In this document: piece by piece, positions 18,438 through 27,155 of the stretch
How positions within the stretch are numbered: position 1 is the first letter of the stretch
How the letters are laid out: every line of letters begins with the position of its first letter
Source: JBBWZH01 sp035544115
GTDB taxonomy: Bacteria; Actinomycetota; Actinomycetes; Mycobacteriales; CADCTP01
NCBI GenBank assembly: GCA_963714145.1
Contig: OY970235.1
Span: forward strand, 7,006,001 to 7,070,000
Direction of reading: 5' to 3'
DNA: 64,000 nt
The notes under the pieces: generated by a model
Databases searched by the model: none
The model's input: the letters and a program-made list of their open reading frames with translations, nothing else
Told to the model about the DNA's origin: nothing
Program-made: the position numbers and the translations under genes

Positions 18438-18875
18438 GTGGCCGATGACTTCGTCATTCCGGCCGGGCTGGTGACCGACCGGTTCGTCCTGGAGCCGCTC
18501 GGGCCGCAGCACAACGAGGCCGACTATGCGGCCTGGACCTCCAGCTACGAGCACATCCGGGCGACGCCGGGGTTCGCGGACGGGTCCTGGCCGACCGAGC
18601 TGACCCTGGCCCAGAACCGGGACGACCTGGTCCGCCATCAGGCGGACTTCCTGGCCCGGCGCGGCTTCACCTACACGGTGCTCGACGCGCAGACCCGGGA
18701 CGTGATCGGCTGCGTCTATCTTTACCCGGCCCGCCGCGAGGGGTTTGATGTCAGCGCCCGTTCCTGGGTCCGGCGGGATCGGGCGGAGTTGGACATCGTC
18801 CTCTGGCGGGCGGTCACCGAGTGGCTGCGCGCCGGTTGGCCTTGGACCGCCCCGGACTACGCCAGCCGGGGCTGA
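18438..18875 (+). CDS. GNAT-like acetyltransferase
   Basis: 145 residues from GTG 18438, chosen because AGGTGA lies five bases upstream; an in-frame GTG at 18411 would add nine residues. The segment VTDRFVLEPLGPQHNEADYAAW followed later by YTVLDAQTRDVIGCVYLYP resembles the N-terminal and central strands of the GNAT fold in the RimJ/RimL-like group. The acetyl-CoA-binding loop expected after the strand is not clear, so the protein may be divergent or non-catalytic. Codons such as TAT and CTT are more frequent than in neighbours. Confidence 0.75.
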   Translation: MADDFVIPAGLVTDRFVLEPLGPQHNEADYAAWTSSYEHIRATPGFADGSWPTELTLAQNRDDLVRHQADFLARRGFTYTVLDAQTRDVIGCVYLYPARREGFDVSARSWVRRDRAELDIVLWRAVTEWLRAGWPWTAPDYASRG

Positions 18876-18961
18876 TCCGGTCGCGGTGGGTCCTCAGACC
18901 GTGCCCGGCGCGGCCGATGGGCAGGCCGGTGACGCGACCTGAGGCGGGAGGAGGCGCGCCG

Positions 18962-20407
18962 GTGCGGGCTCGGGCTGGCCGGGCGTACCTGGCTGCTGCG
19001 CTGCTCGCGGTGCTCGCGTTCGTGTTCCTGCCGGACGTGTTCTGGCTGCCGACGGTCTGGCAGGTCGGGGTCGGCTACACGGCGGCCGGCGCCGTGCTCG
19101 TCGGCGTGCGCCGGCACCGGCCGGAGGCCGCCGCGGCCTGGTACTGGCTGGCGGCCGGGATCGCGGCCAACGCCTCCGGCATCGTGGTCGAGACCGTCAT
19201 CGAAGAGGTGCACGGCAGTGTCCCGCTCCCATCCCTGGCCGATATCGGGTACCTCGGCATGTACCCGGCGCTGTGCCTGGGGTTGGCGCTCTTCATCCGG
19301 CGCCGCAACCGGTCCCGGAACTGGCCGGCTGTGGTCGACACCAGCACGATCTCGACCGGCCTGGGGCTGCTCTCCTGGATCTTCCTGATCCACCCGCCGG
19401 CCGCCGACCCCGATCTGACCGTGCTCGGCCGCGTGGTCAGCGTCGGCTACCCGGTGGGCGACCTGATCCTGCTCGCGATGACGCTCCGGCTGGTGCTCGG
19501 CGGGCGTGGCCGCACCCCCGCGTACCTGCTGATCGCCGCCGGGCTGACCATGTTCCTCTGCGGCGACGTCTGCTGGGCCGTGATCAACCGGCTGTTCTGG
19601 GAACCCGGGGGGTGGACCCAACGCCTGCTCGCGTCGGTGTTCCTGGCCGGGTACGTCCTGCTCGGCTACGCCGCGCTGCACCCGTCGATGTGCGTACTGG
19701 ACCAGGAAGCGATCGGTCGGCCGGCGCTGAGCCGCCGGATGTTCGCGCTGCTCGCCGGCGCGTCGTTGATCCCGTCCGCGCTGCTGGCGCTCGAACTCAC
19801 GCAGGGCACGGTCACCGACGGCCCGGCGATCGTGCTCGGATCGGTGATCCTGTTCCTGCTCGTGCTCACCCGGATGGCACAGCTGGTACGGCAGGTCTCG
19901 ATCCAGGCGGCGAAGCTGCTCGAGCTGTCCAGGGTGGACGATCTGACCGGGCTGCCCAACCGCCGGGCCTGGTCGGCGGAGCTACCGGCGGCGATCGAGC
20001 GGGCCCGCCGGGACAGCACCTCGCTGTCGGTCGCGATGCTGGACATGGACCACTTCAAACGGTTCAACGATGACTTCGGGCACCTGGCCGGCGACCGGTT
20101 GCTCCGCAGTGCGGCGGTGGCCTGGACCAGCGAGTTGCGCGCGGTCGACCAGCTGGCCCGCTACGGCGGCGAGGAGTTCATCCTGCTGCTGCCCGGCGCC
20201 GGCCCGGTACTCGCCCGGCAGGTGCTGGACCGGCTGGCCGAGGCCACCCCGGCCGGGCAGACGTTCTCGGCCGGCGTCGCCACCTGGAACGGCCGGGAGA
20301 CGTCGGACGAACTGGTCGCCCGCGCCGATCAACTGTTGTACGCCGCCAAGCGGGCCGGCCGGAACCGGGTGCACGCGGATTCGGTGGCGCTGCAGACCAC
20401 GGCCTGA
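18962..20407 (+). CDS. membrane-bound diguanylate cyclase (GGDEF)
   Basis: 481 residues from GTG 18962, preceded by GGAGGAGG (18947-18954). Residues 1-310 hold about nine membrane helices forming an N-terminal sensor region. The GGDEF domain (about 320-475) has RVDDLTGLPNRRAW, MLDMDHFKRFNDDFGH and the active site GGEEF at 402-406. The inhibitory site RxxD is intact as RAVD at 393-396, five residues before the active site, so product feedback is expected. It should make cyclic di-GMP at the membrane, which controls development in mycelial actinobacteria. No EAL domain is present. Confidence 0.95.
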   Translation: MRARAGRAYLAAALLAVLAFVFLPDVFWLPTVWQVGVGYTAAGAVLVGVRRHRPEAAAAWYWLAAGIAANASGIVVETVIEEVHGSVPLPSLADIGYLGMYPALCLGLALFIRRRNRSRNWPAVVDTSTISTGLGLLSWIFLIHPPAADPDLTVLGRVVSVGYPVGDLILLAMTLRLVLGGRGRTPAYLLIAAGLTMFLCGDVCWAVINRLFWEPGGWTQRLLASVFLAGYVLLGYAALHPSMCVLDQEAIGRPALSRRMFALLAGASLIPSALLALELTQGTVTDGPAIVLGSVILFLLVLTRMAQLVRQVSIQAAKLLELSRVDDLTGLPNRRAWSAELPAAIERARRDSTSLSVAMLDMDHFKRFNDDFGHLAGDRLLRSAAVAWTSELRAVDQLARYGGEEFILLLPGAGPVLARQVLDRLAEATPAGQTFSAGVATWNGRETSDELVARADQLLYAAKRAGRNRVHADSVALQTTA

Positions 20408-20424
20408 CCGGGGCTCCCGGTGCA

Positions 20425-20442
20425 GCCGGCCGAGCGGCCGGC
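20425..20442. terminator. candidate bidirectional hairpin
   Basis: GCCGGCCG and CGGCCGGC flank AG in the 91-bp gap between the convergent cyclase and acetyltransferase genes. There is no T-tract, as is usual in high-GC actinobacteria. The hairpin could serve both genes. Confidence 0.4.
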
Positions 20443-20498
20443 GCCCGGGCGACCGGCGCACCCGCGGGCACGACCCGGCGGCCCGGGCCGGCTGGCGC

Positions 20499-21392
20499 TC
20501 AGCCCGGGCGTGCCGGCTCCTGCAGCACGTCACGCTCGCTGGTCAGGTCGGCCGGTAGTCCACTGAGGACAGTGTCGAGCGGTTCGCCTTCGACGGCCTC
20601 GGCTGAGACCGGCCGGCCGAGCTCGGTGGCCGCGGCCAGCAGCCGGGCCAGCAGCGCCGTGGTGAGCGGCCCACCGTCGGCACGTCCACTGTGGACACCG
20701 CACAGGCCGGCCAGGTTGCCGTCGAACTCGGCCAGGACGGCGACCCCCACCGGTGCGCCGGCCTCGGTCGCGACCACCCCGCCGGCCGGCAGCAGCCGGG
20801 GCAGCAGCTCGGCCCGGATCACCTCGCGCGGCGTCGGCGCCCAGCCCGGTGCGCTCTCCTGCCCCCAGCCGAGCAGCGCTTCGAGCGCGGCCACCACGTC
20901 CTCGTCGGCCAGCGCCGCCAGCGGGGTCAGCGGAACCGGCGGCTCGGTCAGCGGCAGCCGAACGACCGCCGGGTCGAGCCGCCACATCCGGTACCGCAGC
21001 ACCAGTTCGAACCCGTGCGCCGCGGCGAAGCCGACCGCGGCCGGGTCCCGACCGTCCACAGTGGTCCACAGCGGCGGCGGGTTGAACTCGTCGATCGCCT
21101 GACGCACCGCCGCCAGCAACGCGGTGCCGACCCCGCGGCGCCGGCGCGCCGGCTCGACCAGCACGCCCACCGGCACGCTGCCCGGATGGTGCCGGGACGG
21201 CGCCGCGGTGGCCACCCCGATCACCACGCCATCAGCCTCGGCGACCAGGCACCGCCGCCACCACGGGGGTTCCCGATCCGCTCCGTGCAGGCCCCCGATC
21301 ATCTCGCCGAGCCCCGGATCGCCCTGGTACCCCGCGGTCACCAACCCGCCGATCGCCGCCGCGTCCGGCGGCGCAAAACCCCGAATCAACAT
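20499..21392 (-). CDS. GNAT family N-acetyltransferase (two GNAT-like halves)
   Basis: 297 residues from ATG 21390-21392. The first half has the acetyl-CoA loop as VGVLVEPARRRRGVGTALLA (Q/RxxGxG/A type) near residue 80, preceded by VAEADGVVIGVATAAP. The second half (about 160-297) repeats the strand pattern (VATEAGAPVGVAVLAEF) but lacks a clear loop, suggesting a tandem GNAT with one active domain. The substrate is unknown. It follows the dehydrogenase gene by 16 bp on the same strand and is probably co-transcribed. Palindrome copies at 20684 and 21054 lie inside the gene. Confidence 0.9.
   Translation of the reverse strand: MLIRGFAPPDAAAIGGLVTAGYQGDPGLGEMIGGLHGADREPPWWRRCLVAEADGVVIGVATAAPSRHHPGSVPVGVLVEPARRRRGVGTALLAAVRQAIDEFNPPPLWTTVDGRDPAAVGFAAAHGFELVLRYRMWRLDPAVVRLPLTEPPVPLTPLAALADEDVVAALEALLGWGQESAPGWAPTPREVIRAELLPRLLPAGGVVATEAGAPVGVAVLAEFDGNLAGLCGVHSGRADGGPLTTALLARLLAAATELGRPVSAEAVEGEPLDTVLSGLPADLTSERDVLQEPARPG
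20684..20696. repeat. 13-bp palindrome GTCCACTGTGGAC (intragenic)
   Basis: A perfect copy inside the acetyltransferase gene, where it encodes part of VHSGRAD on the minus strand. An imperfect copy (GTCCACAGTGGTC) lies in the same gene at 21054-21066. Confidence 0.6.
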
Positions 21393-21408
21393 CTGACCAC
21401 GGTAGTGG

Positions 21409-22356
21409 TCAGGGCACCTCGCGGATCGGAGCGCCAGCCAGGTAGGCGGCGATGTTCTCGACCGCGTCGCCGTAGTACTTCGCGTAGCTGGCGACGCTGA
21501 CGTAGCCCATGTGCGGGGACAGCAGCGTGCGGTCGGACCTGCGGAGCCAGTGGTCGGCGGGCAGCGGCTCGATGTCGAAGACGTCCAGCGCGACGCCGCG
21601 CAGCCAGCCGCCCTCGACCGCGGCACGCAGCGCGGCCTGGTCGATCAGGCCGGCGCGGGCGGTGTTGACCAGGTAGGCGTCCGGTCGCATGGCCCGCAGG
21701 TCGGCGCCGCCGACCAGGCCGCGGGTGCGATCGGACAGCACCAGGTGCAGGCTGACGATGTCGGAGCCGGCGAACAGGTCGGCCCGGGAAACCAGCCGGA
21801 CGGAGTGCTCGGCGGCCCGGTCCGCGGTCAGGTTCTGGCTCCAGGCGACGACGTCCATCCCGAACGCCAGGCCGACCTTGGCCACCGCCGCGCCCTGCTT
21901 GCCCAGCCCGACCAGGCCGAGGGTGCGGCCGGCGAGGTCGCCACCGACCGAGTCCTGCCAGCCGCCGGACCGGATCGTCGCGTCGTAGCCGCCGACCGGG
22001 CGGATCAGGCCGAGGATGAGCGCCCAGGTGAGCTCGGTCGTGCTCGGCCGCTGGCTGCCGGTACCGGTGAACAGCACGCCGCGCTCCCGGAGCGCGGCGG
22101 CGTCGATCGAGACGTTGCGCATGCCGGTGGTGACCAGCATCTTCAGTGCCGGCAGCCGGGCCAGCAGAGCACCGGTGATGGGAGTGCGTTCCCGCATCGC
22201 GACCACGACCTGCGCACCGGCGATCCGTTCGACCAGCGCGTCGCCGAGCAGGTGTTCGTGCACGAAGTCGATCTCGACGCCGGCCAGCGAACCCCAGTCG
22301 GCCGCGCCGGCGGCGGCGTGCTGGTAGTCGTCCAGCACCGCGATCCGGACCGCCAT
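21409..22356 (-). CDS. D-2-hydroxyacid dehydrogenase family protein
   Basis: 315 residues from ATG 22354-22356. The NAD-binding domain has GLVGLGKQGAAVAKVGLAFG (GxGxxG). The catalytic set of the family is visible: Arg in NTARAGLID, Glu in DVFDIEPL, and His in LLSPHMGYVS. It should reduce 2-keto acids or oxidise D-2-hydroxy acids in the cytosol. The substrate-binding loop gives no clear preference between phosphoglycerate- and lactate-type enzymes. It leads a two-gene operon with the acetyltransferase downstream. The start lacks a strong Shine-Dalgarno. Confidence 0.93.
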   Translation of the reverse strand: MAVRIAVLDDYQHAAAGAADWGSLAGVEIDFVHEHLLGDALVERIAGAQVVVAMRERTPITGALLARLPALKMLVTTGMRNVSIDAAALRERGVLFTGTGSQRPSTTELTWALILGLIRPVGGYDATIRSGGWQDSVGGDLAGRTLGLVGLGKQGAAVAKVGLAFGMDVVAWSQNLTADRAAEHSVRLVSRADLFAGSDIVSLHLVLSDRTRGLVGGADLRAMRPDAYLVNTARAGLIDQAALRAAVEGGWLRGVALDVFDIEPLPADHWLRRSDRTLLSPHMGYVSVASYAKYYGDAVENIAAYLAGAPIREVP

Positions 22357-22498
22357 CAGGCCGGCACCGCGCTGCTCGCCGACCGGAAACCCACCGCGAT
22401 TTCGGTGCACCTCACGTCCTGCGTGCACGGCAGGTACGGCAGCATCACGACGAACTCCAGTCGGTGGTGAACTCGGCAACGGCGTCGACCAGATCTTC

Positions 22499-22511
22499 AT
22501 CCACTGTGGAT
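22499..22511. repeat. palindrome ATCCACTGTGGAT
   Basis: A perfect palindromic variant with A/T ends, in the 208-bp gap between the dehydrogenase start and the ArsR stop. No gene is visible in this gap. Confidence 0.55.
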
Positions 22512-22564
22512 GGACCGGCAAGCAGGCACTGCCACCCCGACCGACCGGGCGGGCACCACGGCCG

Positions 22565-23110
22565 CTATCCGGGCGGCGCCGCGTGCAGCATCCAGAGGAA
22601 GCTGAGCGGTTCGGCCGCCGGGTCGTCGGTGTCCACAGTGAACTCGTCCAGCAGGGCGCGGAGCCGGCGCTGGAACTCCTGCCGGGCCGGTGCGGGTAGC
22701 CGCAGCGTGCCGCGGATCTGGTCGCGGATGGCGGCCGGACCGGCCTCGATCAGCTCGGTGCGGTACGCGTGCAGCAGCGCGATCTCGACCTGCTGCAGCA
22801 ACCCGGGCGCGGCCGCCGCGTCCCAGGCCAGCCGCAGCGAGAGGTCGGTGGCCCGGTACGGCTTCTCCAGCGCGCCGCGGGCCCCGGTGCGGACCGGCTC
22901 GGCCGCCAGGAACCCGGCCTGCGCCAGCGCCCGGACGTGCCGCAGCACGGTGGCCGGAGCCAGCTTCAGCCGGGCGGCGAGCTCCTGGTTGGTCAGCGCG
23001 GTGTCGCGGCAGAGCCGCACGATGCGCAGCCGGGTCGGGTGGCCGAGCGCGCGCAACTCCGCCCCGGTCGGCGGCCGGACCGGCGGGGTCGTCCAGCACT
23101 CGTCACTCAT
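22565..23110 (-). CDS. ArsR-like helix-turn-helix regulator
   Basis: 181 residues from ATG 23108-23110. The winged helix covers about residues 15-90 (ELRALGHPTRLRIVRLCRDT, LTNQELAARLKLAPATVLRH, then AGFLAAEPVRTGARGALEKPYRA as wing). The helical C-terminus (90-181) resembles ArsR-family regulators with an alpha-helical sensor domain. It is divergent from the amidohydrolase gene and probably represses it. A TAGTAT -10-like box lies seven bases before the ATG, predicting a leaderless mRNA. Confidence 0.9.
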   Translation of the reverse strand: MSDECWTTPPVRPPTGAELRALGHPTRLRIVRLCRDTALTNQELAARLKLAPATVLRHVRALAQAGFLAAEPVRTGARGALEKPYRATDLSLRLAWDAAAAPGLLQQVEIALLHAYRTELIEAGPAAIRDQIRGTLRLPAPARQEFQRRLRALLDEFTVDTDDPAAEPLSFLWMLHAAPPG

Positions 23111-23123
23111 TGCGGAAATACTA
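23111..23123 (-). promoter_or_regulatory. candidate leaderless promoter of the ArsR-like gene
   Basis: On the minus strand TAGTAT is followed by seven bases and the ATG. TTGCAC, 14 bp upstream of the TAGTAT, could serve as an imperfect -35. This AT-rich patch also lies within the 73-bp divergent region to the amidohydrolase, so the two promoters and any operator must overlap here. Confidence 0.5.
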
Positions 23124-23183
23124 ACCGATGTGCTTTTGTGCAATCACTCGGCACCGGCCGGGGTCGACCTTGCGGAGGGCAGC

Positions 23184-24407
23184 ATGACGCGGACCGTGTT
23201 CGTCGGCGGGCAGGTCTTCGACGGCACCGGGGCGGCGCCGGCCGTCGCGGACGTCGCCGTGCAGGACGGGCGGATCGTGGACGTCGGGCCCGGGCTGGAC
23301 GGCGACGAGGCGGTCGACTGCGCCGGCCGCGCCGTGCTGCCCGGCCTCTTCGACTGCCACGTGCACCTGACCGTGTCCGCGCTGGACCCGCTCGGCTGGG
23401 TCACCGCACCGTTCTCGCTCGAGTTCTACGAAGCCGCCGGAAACCTGGAGCGCACGCTGGCCGCCGGCATCACCACCGTCCGCGACGCCGGCGGCGCCGA
23501 CCTGGGCATCCGCACCGCGCAGGAACGCGGCCTGCTGCGCGGACCGCGGATGCATATCTCGATCCGGTTGATCAGCCAGACCGGCGGGCACGGCGACGCC
23601 TGGGAGCCGTCCGGCTGTGTGCTGCCGATCTTCCCGGTGCACCCCGGCCGCCCGGACGGCATCGCCGACGGCCCGGACGAGGCCCGCCGCAAGACCCGCG
23701 AGCTAATCCGCGCCGGCGCCGACGTCATCAAGATCGCCACCACCGGCGGCGTGTTCTCGCCGCGCGACGACCCGCGGCACGCGCACTTCCGGGACGCCGA
23801 GATCGCCACCATCGTCGAGGAAGCCACCGCGGCGGGCATCGGCGTGATGGCGCACGCGCAGGGCAACGCCGGCATCAAGGCCGCCGTCCGCAACGGCGTC
23901 CGGTCGGTCGAGCACGGCTTCTTCCTGGACGACGAGGCCATCGCGATGATGCTGGACCGTGGCACCTGGCTGGTGCCGACGCTCAGCGCGACCGAGGGGG
24001 TCCAGGCGGCGATCGCGGCCGGCGCCCAACTGCACCCGCAGGCGCTGGCCAAGGAGAAGATCGTCGCGGCCGCGGCCGCCGACTCGGCGCGAGCGGCCAT
24101 CGCGGCCGGCGTGAAGATCGCGATGGGCACCGACGCGCCGGTGCACCCGCACGGCCGGAACCTGCGCGAACTGGAACTGCTGGTCGAGCACGGCATGCCC
24201 GCGGCGGCGGCGCTGCACGCCGCCACCGGATCGGCCGCGGCGCTGCTGGGCGTGGCCGAGACGGTCGGCACGCTGCAGCCCGGCAAGATCGCCGACATCG
24301 TCATCGCCGCCGGCGACCCGCTGGACCTGACCGGTCTGGCCGACCGGATCATGGCCGTCTACCAGGCCGGCGTCCGGGTCGCGGCAGCGGCGCTCGCCGG
24401 AAAATAG
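23184..24407 (+). CDS. metal-dependent amidohydrolase
   Basis: 407 residues from ATG 23184, preceded by GGAGGG (23174-23179). Amidohydrolase superfamily: GLFDCHVHLT (HxH metal ligands) near residue 58, the metal-bridging Lys probably in ADVIKIATTGG near 180, His in GVMAHAQGN and VEHGFFLDD, and Asp in KIAMGTDAPVHPHG near 315. The composite beta-sandwich is formed by both termini (LQPGKIADIVIAAGDPLD). It resembles the Xaa-Pro dipeptidase/aryldialkylphosphatase-like group that cleaves cyclic amides or dipeptides. It is likely controlled by the divergent ArsR-like protein. Confidence 0.93.
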   Translation: MTRTVFVGGQVFDGTGAAPAVADVAVQDGRIVDVGPGLDGDEAVDCAGRAVLPGLFDCHVHLTVSALDPLGWVTAPFSLEFYEAAGNLERTLAAGITTVRDAGGADLGIRTAQERGLLRGPRMHISIRLISQTGGHGDAWEPSGCVLPIFPVHPGRPDGIADGPDEARRKTRELIRAGADVIKIATTGGVFSPRDDPRHAHFRDAEIATIVEEATAAGIGVMAHAQGNAGIKAAVRNGVRSVEHGFFLDDEAIAMMLDRGTWLVPTLSATEGVQAAIAAGAQLHPQALAKEKIVAAAAADSARAAIAAGVKIAMGTDAPVHPHGRNLRELELLVEHGMPAAAALHAATGSAAALLGVAETVGTLQPGKIADIVIAAGDPLDLTGLADRIMAVYQAGVRVAAAALAGK

Positions 24408-24429
24408 CCCGCGCGGCGCCGCGCTGCCC

Positions 24430-24888
24430 TCAGCGTGGCGGCGGGACCTCGCCGGGCCCGTCGCCGGCCTCGACCGGGCGGGCTTCGATGTAGTGCTTGA
24501 ACCGGGTGAGGTCGCCCGCTACCCGGTGCGACCCGATGCCGAGCTTGGCGCCGGTGCGTTCCACGGCGCCCTGCGGCTCGTAGTCCATCCGCAGCGTGAC
24601 CCGCGTCTGCCGGGCCCCGAGCCGATGGAAGGTCACCACGCCGGCGTGCCGCGGACCGTCCACACTGGTCCAGGCCACCCGCTCGTCCGGATGCTGTTCG
24701 GTGATCCGGGCGTCGAACTCCCGGGCCACCCCACCGATCGAGGTCACCCAGTGGGTGTCAGTCGGGCCGACCTGGTCGATTCGCTCAACGCCCTCCATGA
24801 ACCGCGGGAAGGACTCGAACTGCGTCCACTGGTCGTATGCGGTACGTACCGGCACATCGACGTCGATGGACTTCTCCAGGTTGGTCAT
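24430..24888 (-). CDS. SRPBCC family protein (polyketide cyclase/dehydrase-like)
   Basis: 152 residues from ATG 24886-24888, preceded by GGAGGAAGAGG. The START/SRPBCC fold is shown by KSIDVDVPVRTAYDQWTQFE, SFPRFMEGVERIDQV, HWVTSIGGVAREFDARI and TRVTLRMDYEPQG. Such proteins bind hydrophobic small molecules in a central cavity, and stress-linked members are common in actinobacteria. No partner enzyme is adjacent, so the ligand is unknown. The last 15 residues are Pro/Gly-rich and probably disordered. It is convergent with the amidohydrolase (22-bp gap). Confidence 0.9.
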   Translation of the reverse strand: MTNLEKSIDVDVPVRTAYDQWTQFESFPRFMEGVERIDQVGPTDTHWVTSIGGVAREFDARITEQHPDERVAWTSVDGPRHAGVVTFHRLGARQTRVTLRMDYEPQGAVERTGAKLGIGSHRVAGDLTRFKHYIEARPVEAGDGPGEVPPPR

Positions 24889-24962
24889 CCTCTTCCTCCC
24901 TGTCGACTTCGCTTTTTCCGTCGACCTCACTTGAAGGCCTGCCCGACCTGACCGCCGCCAAA

Positions 24963-24993
24963 CCCGGCGGCCGGCGGACCGACAGCCGCCGGG
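24963..24993 (-). terminator. hairpin downstream of the ribosomal protection gene
   Basis: CCCGGCGGC and GCCGCCGGG form a perfect 9-bp stem around a 13-base loop, about 50 bases after the stop codon of the tetracycline-resistance-like gene. There is no T-tract. Confidence 0.45.
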
Positions 24994-25044
24994 CGGTCGC
25001 GCGCGGCCGCCTGAACCCGTGCGCCGGCTACGTCCGCGGCGGCC

Positions 25045-26982
25045 TCAGCCGCGCGCCACCGCGGCGGCCTGGCCGCTTCGGTGCCGCAGGTACTCGGCCC
25101 GGCTGAACGGGTTGCCGTCGGTGCGGGGACGGGTCGGTGCCGCGCCGGCGACCGCACGGTCGCCGCCGGGGCGGGACGACCAGGTGCCGTAGCCGCTGGA
25201 CAGGCCGGGCAGTTCGCGCTGCACCGCGGGCACCACCCGGGCCGGGATCTCGCCGGTCAGCCGCCAGCTGCCGGCCGCGACGGTCTCGTCGATGCGGGCG
25301 CCGAGTTGGGCCAGCCGGGCGCTGACCGGGCCCAGCCGGTCCAACGGGATCTCCAGGTCGAACCGGTGGCACGGCTCGTAGACCCGGCTGCCGGCGGCGG
25401 CCAGCGCGGTGGCCAGCACCAGCGGGGTCAGGTCCCGGAAGTCGCCGGCGACGGTGATCGGCGACCAGTAGCCGCTGCCGGTCAACGTGACCAGCGCGTC
25501 GGTGACCGGCCAGCCGTAGCGGCCCTGCTCCAGCGCCCGGTGCACGGCCTCCTCGATCGCCTTGTGGAACGCCGGCGGCAGCGACCCCAGCTCGACCTCG
25601 CGCTGGTAGCGGACGCCGGAGCCGGGCGCCCCGGGCTCCACCCGCAGCCCGACCTCGGCGGCGAAGCCGTGCCCGATCGGCTCGAATCCGGTGCCGACCC
25701 CGACCGGCCGCTCCAGGTGCACGATCCGGGTCGGCATCAGGTCCACGGCCAGGCCGTACGTCTCGGCCAGGGTCGCCGCGATCACCTCCTTCTGCACCTC
25801 GCCGTAGAGCAGCAGGCTGCTCTCGCCGTCCGGGCCGACCCTGGCTCCGATCAGCGGGTCCTGATCGGCGAGGGTGAGCAGGGCGGCATGCAGCGCGGGT
25901 GCGTCCTGGTGCCGGCGCGGCCGCACGACGGTCTCCAGGCTCGGCCGGGCCACGTACGCCTCGGTGGCCAGGCCGTCCGGCGAGCCGAGCTGGTCGCCGA
26001 TCCGGATCTCCGGCAGGCCGCGGACCTGGGCGATGTGCCCGGCGGTGAGCTCCGGCGCCGTTTCGTCCCCGACGATCCGCAGCGCGCTGACCTGGCCCCG
26101 GTAGGCGTCCACCCGGCCGCCGTGCGGGCGGTGGACGGTGACCCGCTGCCGCACCCGCAACTGCCCGCCGTACGAGCGGACGTAGGCCACCTTGTCGCCA
26201 CCCGGGCCGCGCTCGATCGCGAAGACCCGGGCGCGGAGGCGGCGCTCCGGCGGTGGCGCCGGCGGCAGCAGCCGGCCGACCGCGTGCCGCAGCGCGGTGA
26301 CGCCGGCGCCGGACAGCGCGCAGCCGAAGATCAGCGGATAGGCCTGCGCGGCCGCGGTCTGCTCGCGCAGCGCCGCCCGCAGCCGGGCCGGTTGCGGCGT
26401 CACGTCCGCGACCAGGTCGGCGAGCAGGGCGTCGTCGTGCTCGGCGAGCGCGGCGGCCAGGTCGGCATGATCCTCGACGAACCCGGCGCGGGCGGTGCCG
26501 AGCCCGGTGACCCCGCCGAGCGGGACGACCAGCGGGGTGAGCGTGGCGACGATGTCGGCGACCAGCTCGGCCGCCCGGGCACCCGGCCGGTCGATCTTGT
26601 TGACGAAGATCAGCGTCGGCAGCCGGAGCGCCCGCAGGATCCGCATCAGCACCCGGGTGTGCGCCTGCACGCCCTCCACCGCGGACAGCACCAGCACGGC
26701 GCCGTCCAGCACGCCGAGCGCCCGCTCCACCTCGGCGACGAAGTCACTGTGGCCGGGCGTGTCGATGACGTTGACCAGCCGGTCGTCCACGGTGAACGCG
26801 GTGACGGCCGACCGGATCGTGATACCCCGACGCCGTTCGATGCTGCCGGTGTCGGTCTGGGTGGTGCCCGCGTCGACGCTGCCGAGCCGGTCGATGACGC
26901 CCGAGTCGTACAGCAGCCGCTCGGTCAGGCTGGTCTTACCGGCGTCGACATGCGCGAGAATGCCGATGTTGACGGTCTGCAT
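25045..26982 (-). CDS. TetM/OtrA-type ribosomal protection GTPase
   Basis: 645 residues, the length of tetracycline ribosomal protection proteins rather than EF-G (about 700). The G1 motif AHVDAGKT (10-17), RRRGITI (switch I), DTPGHSDF (G3) and NKIDRPG (G4) are intact. Domain IV/V motifs follow, with VTLTGSGYWSPITVAGDF and YEPCHRFDLEIPLD. Family members bind the ribosome near the A site and expel tetracyclines with GTP hydrolysis. Whether this copy confers resistance or a housekeeping role cannot be read; OtrA-like genes are common in actinomycetes. The start is masked by an 11-bp hairpin. Confidence 0.93.
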   Translation of the reverse strand: MQTVNIGILAHVDAGKTSLTERLLYDSGVIDRLGSVDAGTTQTDTGSIERRRGITIRSAVTAFTVDDRLVNVIDTPGHSDFVAEVERALGVLDGAVLVLSAVEGVQAHTRVLMRILRALRLPTLIFVNKIDRPGARAAELVADIVATLTPLVVPLGGVTGLGTARAGFVEDHADLAAALAEHDDALLADLVADVTPQPARLRAALREQTAAAQAYPLIFGCALSGAGVTALRHAVGRLLPPAPPPERRLRARVFAIERGPGGDKVAYVRSYGGQLRVRQRVTVHRPHGGRVDAYRGQVSALRIVGDETAPELTAGHIAQVRGLPEIRIGDQLGSPDGLATEAYVARPSLETVVRPRRHQDAPALHAALLTLADQDPLIGARVGPDGESSLLLYGEVQKEVIAATLAETYGLAVDLMPTRIVHLERPVGVGTGFEPIGHGFAAEVGLRVEPGAPGSGVRYQREVELGSLPPAFHKAIEEAVHRALEQGRYGWPVTDALVTLTGSGYWSPITVAGDFRDLTPLVLATALAAAGSRVYEPCHRFDLEIPLDRLGPVSARLAQLGARIDETVAAGSWRLTGEIPARVVPAVQRELPGLSSGYGTWSSRPGGDRAVAGAAPTRPRTDGNPFSRAEYLRHRSGQAAAVARG

Positions 26983-26992
26983 GCGTTGGGTC

Positions 26993-27031
26993 CTCGAAAA
27001 CTCTCGGCCGAATGGGAGCTGAGTTTTCGAG
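26993..27031 (-). promoter_or_regulatory. leader hairpin overlapping the ribosome binding site
   Basis: CTCGAAAACTC (26993-27003) and GAGTTTTCGAG (27021-27031) form a perfect 11-bp stem with a 17-base loop in the leader of the ribosomal protection gene. On the mRNA the downstream arm ends in the GAG of the GAGG Shine-Dalgarno, 10-13 bases before the ATG. Folding should hide the ribosome binding site, so translation could be induced when ribosome behaviour in the leader changes. Attenuation is known for tet(M); this exact structure is my inference. Confidence 0.65.
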
Positions 27032-27155
27032 TCCTCGCATCGTCCCTACTCCCGTCGCCGGTCGACCCATCGCCGCGCATGGTCGCACCCCCGGCGCCCG
27101 CGGCCCACCGAATTTCCGGCCGGGCCGCACGGAGCCGCTCCCGGCCGGGGGCCGG

